The notes under the pieces are model-generated. The model was not told where the DNA came from, did not search any database, and was given only the letters and a program-made list of their open reading frames with translations. Of a DNA stretch of 19,294 nucleotides, positions 16,122 to 19,294 are shown piece by piece; position 1 is the first letter of the stretch; each line of letters opens with the position of its first letter. This DNA comes from Thiotrichaceae bacterium (lineage in GTDB: Bacteria > Pseudomonadota > Gammaproteobacteria > SZUA-229). The position numbers and the translations under genes were made by a program. The stretch spans positions 152,997-172,290 of the forward strand of contig NVWZ01000004.1 of the NCBI GenBank assembly GCA_002746365.1. The letters run 5' to 3'.

Positions 16122-16177
16122 TACTGTAGGTGTTATTACTACCACAAAGAAGCAATATTTCTGCAATGTTGAATCTG

Positions 16178-16213
16178 TTGCATTTTTAATAGTGTGTAGT
16201 ATATACTACACAC
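16178..16213 (+). promoter_or_regulatory. XRE promoter with overlapping 22-bp palindromic operator; leaderless start
   Basis: A -35 TTGCAT (16178-16183), an 18-nt spacer and a -10 TATACT (16202-16207) form a good sigma-70 promoter. The -10 lies in a perfect 22-bp palindrome with arms GTGTGTAGTAT (16192-16202) and ATACTACACAC (16203-16213). The palindrome ends on the base before the XRE gene's ATG. Transcription would begin at or next to that ATG, and no Shine-Dalgarno exists, so the mRNA is probably leaderless. The palindrome is the expected site for autorepression by the dimeric repressor. Confidence 0.72.
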
Positions 16214-16561
16214 ATGCTAGGGGAGTATTTAAGAGAGCAACGCGAACGCCTGAAAGTGAATGACAAGAGTTATTCACTTCGCCAGGTGGCGCAGCGAGTG
16301 GGTATTAAGCCAACATATTTGAGCAAAATAGAACGTGAAGAGCTCCCGCCACCTTCAGAGGCTACGATTAAAAAGCTTTCTCAGGAGCTAGATCTGGACG
16401 CAGATATTTTGTTAGCAATGGCGGGCAAGGTCTCTGCCGACCTGCGCGAGATCATTTGTAAACGTCCTCAGTTATTTGCTGAGCTGATACGACAACTTAA
16501 AGAAGTACCTGATCAGGCGGTTTTACGCGTGGTGCGTGAGGTCACTGACGGTAACTGGTAA
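16214..16561 (+). CDS. XRE-family helix-turn-helix repressor
   Basis: This 115-aa protein has an N-terminal Cro/CI-type HTH: LGEYLREQRERLK, then SLRQVAQRVGIKPTYLSKIE (about 22-41), followed by PPPSEATIKKLSQELDLDADILLAMAGK. The C-terminal helices (about 80-115) probably mediate dimerisation. The start codon is fixed by the N-terminal family pattern and by the promoter, which places the transcript start at this ATG. It heads an operon with the 333-aa protein (12 nt away) and the degenerate GGDEF protein. It probably represses its own promoter through the palindrome covering the -10, and may set the quiet state of a mobile element. Regulators of this type with the 'GxKPTYLSKIE' helix are common in integrative elements and phages. 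Confidence 0.9.
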   Translation: MLGEYLREQRERLKVNDKSYSLRQVAQRVGIKPTYLSKIEREELPPPSEATIKKLSQELDLDADILLAMAGKVSADLREIICKRPQLFAELIRQLKEVPDQAVLRVVREVTDGNW

Positions 16562-16573
16562 CGGAGAATAGGT

Positions 16574-17575
16574 ATGATTGAATTAAAGAGCAATGAATTA
16601 ATCTTTCGATTTCCTGAAGTCCATGAGGACGCGGTCTGTAATATTGAGTTTCAGCGAACATTACGCATCCCTGATGATGGGAGTGAGTACCCATTGCCGG
16701 CCGGGATGGGACCTTTTCCATTAAGCCATATTGAGGATTATTCTGAGACGGCGCCTAAATCATGGATTAAACGAGGTGGCGTATTAATGCCAATGTATCA
16801 ATCAGAAGCCTTGTGGATTCAATTTTTTGGTGACTATCCCATGGCCATAAAGATTGCTGCAGGTAAAATTAACGCCGTTACTGGTAAGACCTGGACGGAT
16901 GCCTTAAATGATCATCCACAAGATTATGTTGTTTCAGACGCACAGCCTTGGCTGGATGGTTTTTGCGTTAAAAAAGGATATGTTCGCCAATTTGTGGCCA
17001 TGCCATTAGGAGATGGCTATAGTGCTGAAGAACAAATAACTGGTGAAGCGGAATTTGGTGGATTGCAGGTCATTGCGTATCCTATAAAAGCTGAATACTA
17101 CGAAAAGATGATAAAGGATCGTCACTGCTATGAAGATGCTATGTTTTGTCGTTGTGCAGAATCCAGTATTAGTGAGCCAGCTATGGGTATGGCACCTGGT
17201 GGTTTAATGCGTCAGGACATCTACGATGATGAGTACGGCATTGATTCATGGGATACCCGTTATGCTTCACGTTGTTTTGTGCATTTGGTTAATAGCGAAG
17301 CCTATGAATCAATCACTGGACAGAATCCTCCTCTACCACCAGTCAGCAAAAAAGATTACAAAAGATTTGGCATGCCCTGGTTTGATTATTATGCAGAAAA
17401 CAAATCATCGGTGTCCGGTAGCGGAGTACTTAACAAGCTGAAAAGCATTTCGAGTTTCTCGGAATCAAATAATAAAAAAATCTGGGATAACGGTTCAATG
17501 AATGTGGGTGAAGTGAAAGTTATTAGTGCTGAATCACACAGCACAACGAATATTGTGTCAGAGAAAGATTTTTAA
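16574..17575 (+). CDS. Conserved uncharacterised protein (333 aa), second gene of the XRE operon
   Basis: GGAG lies 8 nt upstream of the ATG. The protein has no signal peptide or membrane helix, so it is cytosolic. Distinctive blocks are GMGPFPLSHIEDY (44-56), IKRGGVLMPMYQSEALWIQF (65-84), AAGKINAVTGKTW (95-107), PQDYVVSDAQPWLDGF (115-130) and RQFVAMPLGDGYSAEEQITG (138-157). From memory, these blocks recur in uncharacterised proteins of very diverse bacteria; I know no function. The region at about 205-260 is acidic and aromatic. The last 50 residues (from about 282) are Ser/Asn/Lys-rich and probably disordered, unlike the compact core. It is followed after 5 nt by the degenerate GGDEF gene, so the two proteins are likely made together and may interact. 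Confidence 0.75.
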   Translation: MIELKSNELIFRFPEVHEDAVCNIEFQRTLRIPDDGSEYPLPAGMGPFPLSHIEDYSETAPKSWIKRGGVLMPMYQSEALWIQFFGDYPMAIKIAAGKINAVTGKTWTDALNDHPQDYVVSDAQPWLDGFCVKKGYVRQFVAMPLGDGYSAEEQITGEAEFGGLQVIAYPIKAEYYEKMIKDRHCYEDAMFCRCAESSISEPAMGMAPGGLMRQDIYDDEYGIDSWDTRYASRCFVHLVNSEAYESITGQNPPLPPVSKKDYKRFGMPWFDYYAENKSSVSGSGVLNKLKSISSFSESNNKKIWDNGSMNVGEVKVISAESHSTTNIVSEKDF

Positions 17576-17580
17576 ATACG

Positions 17581-18045
17581 ATGGATCAGAAATTAGAAAT
17601 AGAGTTATTAAGAGAGGCCCTCACAATTGATGATCTGACGGGTTTGTATACTCGCCGCGCCTATGATTTTGCCGACAATTTACCTGTGCACGTGAGTATT
17701 GACCATGTTGGCTTACACGATATTAACGAAAAGTATGGTCGTGGAATTGGCGACTGGATTTTATGCAGAACCGCTGACGTTATCAGTCAGCATAACAGCC
17801 ATGTTTACCGGATGTTTAGTGACCGTTATGTTTTCCAGGTTTTATCATTTGATGCAGCTCAAATGACTGTAAATAAGATCAAACAGGATCTATCAGATGT
17901 GAATGATGAATTAAAAACAGACGAAAATGAACATTATATCGTTTCAGGTATCCAGCTTTACTACGGGATTGGGCATTCTTTGAATGCCGCCTACGAGTCG
18001 AGTAATCGTGATAAACAAGCGTGGAAAATGCAGAGTAAGAAATGA
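17581..18045 (+). CDS. Degenerate GGDEF-domain protein (154 aa)
   Basis: The protein is essentially one GGDEF domain with no sensor part. The opening DDLTGLYTRRAYD (17-29) matches the canonical 'D-LTGL-NRR-', and IDHVGLHDINEKYGRGIGDWIL (40-61) matches 'D-D-FK-IND-YGH--GD--L'. The signature position reads YRMFSDRYVFQVL (76-88): GGDEF has become FSDRY. The first metal-ligand aspartate of the 'DID' motif is serine (S39). It therefore should not make cyclic di-GMP. N49 and D58 remain, so nucleotide binding is possible. It is also shorter than the usual 160-170-aa domain after the signature. It is the last gene of the XRE operon, 5 nt after the 333-aa gene, and convergent with the next gene. Likely a repurposed, non-catalytic GGDEF fold. 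Confidence 0.8.
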   Translation: MDQKLEIELLREALTIDDLTGLYTRRAYDFADNLPVHVSIDHVGLHDINEKYGRGIGDWILCRTADVISQHNSHVYRMFSDRYVFQVLSFDAAQMTVNKIKQDLSDVNDELKTDENEHYIVSGIQLYYGIGHSLNAAYESSNRDKQAWKMQSKK

Positions 18046-18126
18046 AGCATTAACATGTAGCGTTAAGATCTGATATTAATAGTTCAATATGAGTTTTTGC
18101 AGGGAGCGATGGAAAAAGTTTCAGTG

Positions 18127-18612
18127 CTAATTCGTTTTATAAAGAGCTGACGATCCACGAAGTGCAGCGATTAACAAACTCCCGTCACTTAACTCAGTTT
18201 GCTTTTGCAGCTGAGCGAGTACCAGTGCTGTAATTTGAAACGCCTGTCCAATAGGGACAGGCAAAGAGAAGTTATTGCCGGCACCTTGAGTGGCATTGAT
18301 ATACATCTTATTGGCCTGTCGCTCAATGATAATACCTTTGTCGGGTCGTTTGAATCGTGCTATTGGCAGGTAGCCTAAACACACACTGGCCAGTATCGGC
18401 AATTCGCTGTCACTTAATTGCAGTGTGATTTTTCTATCCCACTTAACGCCATCGCTGTCTTTTGGCGCCACATCGAGATTAACCGTGTCTCCGCAGACCT
18501 GTCCATTTTTATGAAGCTGTGTTGCCTCAACCGTTAACGCACCGGCTGAACCATAGCAACGTACCTTTGCCTGATCCGCAGGCGATAGTTCCGCTGGCTG
18601 CTTATCTAACAT
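18127..18612 (-). CDS. Uncharacterised protein (161 aa) behind the Tus-family gene
   Basis: The reverse frame runs from ATG at 18612. A TTG at 18654 would add 14 residues but would overlap the upstream gene by 53 nt rather than 11. Neither start has a clear Shine-Dalgarno. The protein is soluble in appearance and mostly beta-strand in the first two thirds (VRCYGSAGALTVEA, RKITLQLSDSELPILASVCLGYL, KGIIIERQANKMYINATQG). A helix follows near the end (GQAFQITALVLAQLQKQTEL). It has three cysteines. I do not recognise the family. Its overlap with the Tus-family gene suggests co-translation and a shared role in the element. Confidence 0.65.
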   Translation of the reverse strand: MLDKQPAELSPADQAKVRCYGSAGALTVEATQLHKNGQVCGDTVNLDVAPKDSDGVKWDRKITLQLSDSELPILASVCLGYLPIARFKRPDKGIIIERQANKMYINATQGAGNNFSLPVPIGQAFQITALVLAQLQKQTELSDGSLLIAALRGSSALYKTN

Positions 18613-19294
18613 AACGGTAAAGGCGCAGTGATGAAATGAATACTTCGTGCTCAATCGTGCTTAATCGATCTAGTTTCTTAACTTTAATGCCACTGACTTC
18701 CGGATTTTCACGCCAGAGCATACGCGGCAGGTTGGCTTGTTGTGCAATGACAATACCTGAGACCGGGCAGGACTTGCGTGTAAGGATATCGTGTTCTTTG
18801 TAGGCGTAATTTGCTCGCAGTTGATTTGGCAGTTTGAGTTTGCGCAAAAATACTTCATCGCGTGGGCATTGACTGAGGATATCGATAGCAACATCGCGTT
18901 TTCTATCATCTTTGAGACTTCGGGCAAGAGCTTCGGCTTCTACCATGGTTACTTTTTTACTGCGTGAATGTGTCGTCGCCCAGGTCCAGCTGAACACGTC
19001 CAAGTGTTCGGGCATGATACGTATCTTGGCGTAGCAACGTTTCAGATTCAGTGACTGGATACCTGCAGTCGCCATGGCATCTTTGATCGCACCTTCGCGT
19101 CTACCTTTATCTTCCATTTCATCACTGATGAGCTTGTCGATCTTCGCTACAGCGATGTCAGTCTTTGTCTGATACTGCCGAATCTCAGCAACAGCCTCTT
19201 TGAAGGCATCTTTTGCTTTGTTTAGCTGTTCAATCGTTGCCACCGTCTTAGGCGAGGCACACAGGACGCCGGCTTCTGCGAGGTATTCGTCTTC
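18602..19294 (-). CDS. Tus-family DNA replication terminus site-binding protein, 5' end outside window
   Basis: The frame is open to the window edge. A GTG at 19243 is internal, since the upstream codons (EAGVLCASPKT) are also conserved. The visible 230 residues follow the C-terminal two thirds of E. coli Tus, as I recall that sequence. GVLC matches GVLC, and LNKAKDAFKEAV matches INKLKTTFEHIV. AGIQSLNLKR...FSWTWATTH matches PGLITLNAYR...FGWANKH, whose final histidine is the Ter-locking H144. SCPVSGIVIA matches ACPTPLIALI, and SSLRLYRYVR matches PRLHLYVAD at the C-terminus. Tus binds Ter DNA and stops replication forks from one side. About 80-90 residues should lie beyond the window. Divergence and neighbourhood suggest an element-borne version with its own site. 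The family call is from remembered sequence, not a search. Confidence 0.75.
   Translation of the reverse strand, partial: EDEYLAEAGVLCASPKTVATIEQLNKAKDAFKEAVAEIRQYQTKTDIAVAKIDKLISDEMEDKGRREGAIKDAMATAGIQSLNLKRCYAKIRIMPEHLDVFSWTWATTHSRSKKVTMVEAEALARSLKDDRKRDVAIDILSQCPRDEVFLRKLKLPNQLRANYAYKEHDILTRKSCPVSGIVIAQQANLPRMLWRENPEVSGIKVKKLDRLSTIEHEVFISSLRLYRYVR

Noticed and set aside
16163..16178. Partial match to the E. coli Ter core (ATGTTGaAtCT against ATGTTGTAACT)
   Set aside because: Two core mismatches and no second copy. The divergent Tus-like protein need not read the E. coli site, so the match is not evidence.
18109..18150. 13-codon forward frame with GGGAG ribosome binding site (MEKVSVLIRFIKS)
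   Set aside because: It overlaps the end of the reverse gene and is too short to support as a gene; it could be a relic of a truncated one.
19241..19243. GTG as start of the Tus-family gene
   Set aside because: The upstream codons continue the family match (GVLC and flanking residues), so the true start is beyond the window.

Overview
The window reads as chromosome of a gammaproteobacterium running into an accessory, probably mobile, region. The host assignment rests on a close FabR homologue divergent from a three-histidine-box desaturase, a DinB with a C-terminal QLPLF clamp motif, and a Tus-family protein. Species cannot be named. The left and centre look moderately AT-rich. From about 12.4 kb on the sequence looks more AT-rich and most genes are uncharacterised. 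I saw no tRNA, rRNA, CRISPR array or complete insertion sequence.

Layout. 1-157 (-): the 5' end of a secreted-protein gene that runs off the window. 421-3227 (-): dinB preceded by a CadC-like membrane-anchored winged-helix/TPR regulator. 3400-6114 (+), divergent from that regulator: a tight operon of a periplasmic thioredoxin-like protein, a TolC-family outer-membrane protein and a short HlyD-family adaptor, with no inner-membrane pump in view. 6338-8217: a fatty-acid desaturase (-) and fabR (+), divergent around a TACA-nn-TGTA dyad. This is a self-contained unsaturated-fatty-acid control unit. 8562-12423 (+): a secreted DUF3604 (PHP-like) protein, a membrane-anchored parvulin-type prolyl isomerase and a HupE/UreJ-type membrane protein. 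A perfect 13-bp hairpin lies between the first and second genes.

12424-15146 is a small-gene island: one possible 59-aa reverse ORF, a 94-aa orphan, then a close-packed run of a bacterial PH-domain membrane protein, a secreted 164-aa protein and a secreted Sel1-like protein. 15166-19294 has the character of an integrative or conjugative element. It holds a membrane-anchored DsbA-like protein (-), an XRE repressor read from an apparently leaderless promoter whose -10 box lies in a 22-bp perfect palindrome, a conserved uncharacterised 333-aa protein, and a 154-aa GGDEF-like protein with its signature destroyed. Convergent to these come an unknown 161-175-aa protein and a 5'-truncated Tus-family (replication terminus site-binding) protein.

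The most promising second looks are the element-borne Tus homologue, the XRE / 333-aa / dead-GGDEF operon, the dyad-dense control region at 15.98-16.22 kb, and the DUF3604-PPIase-HupE trio.
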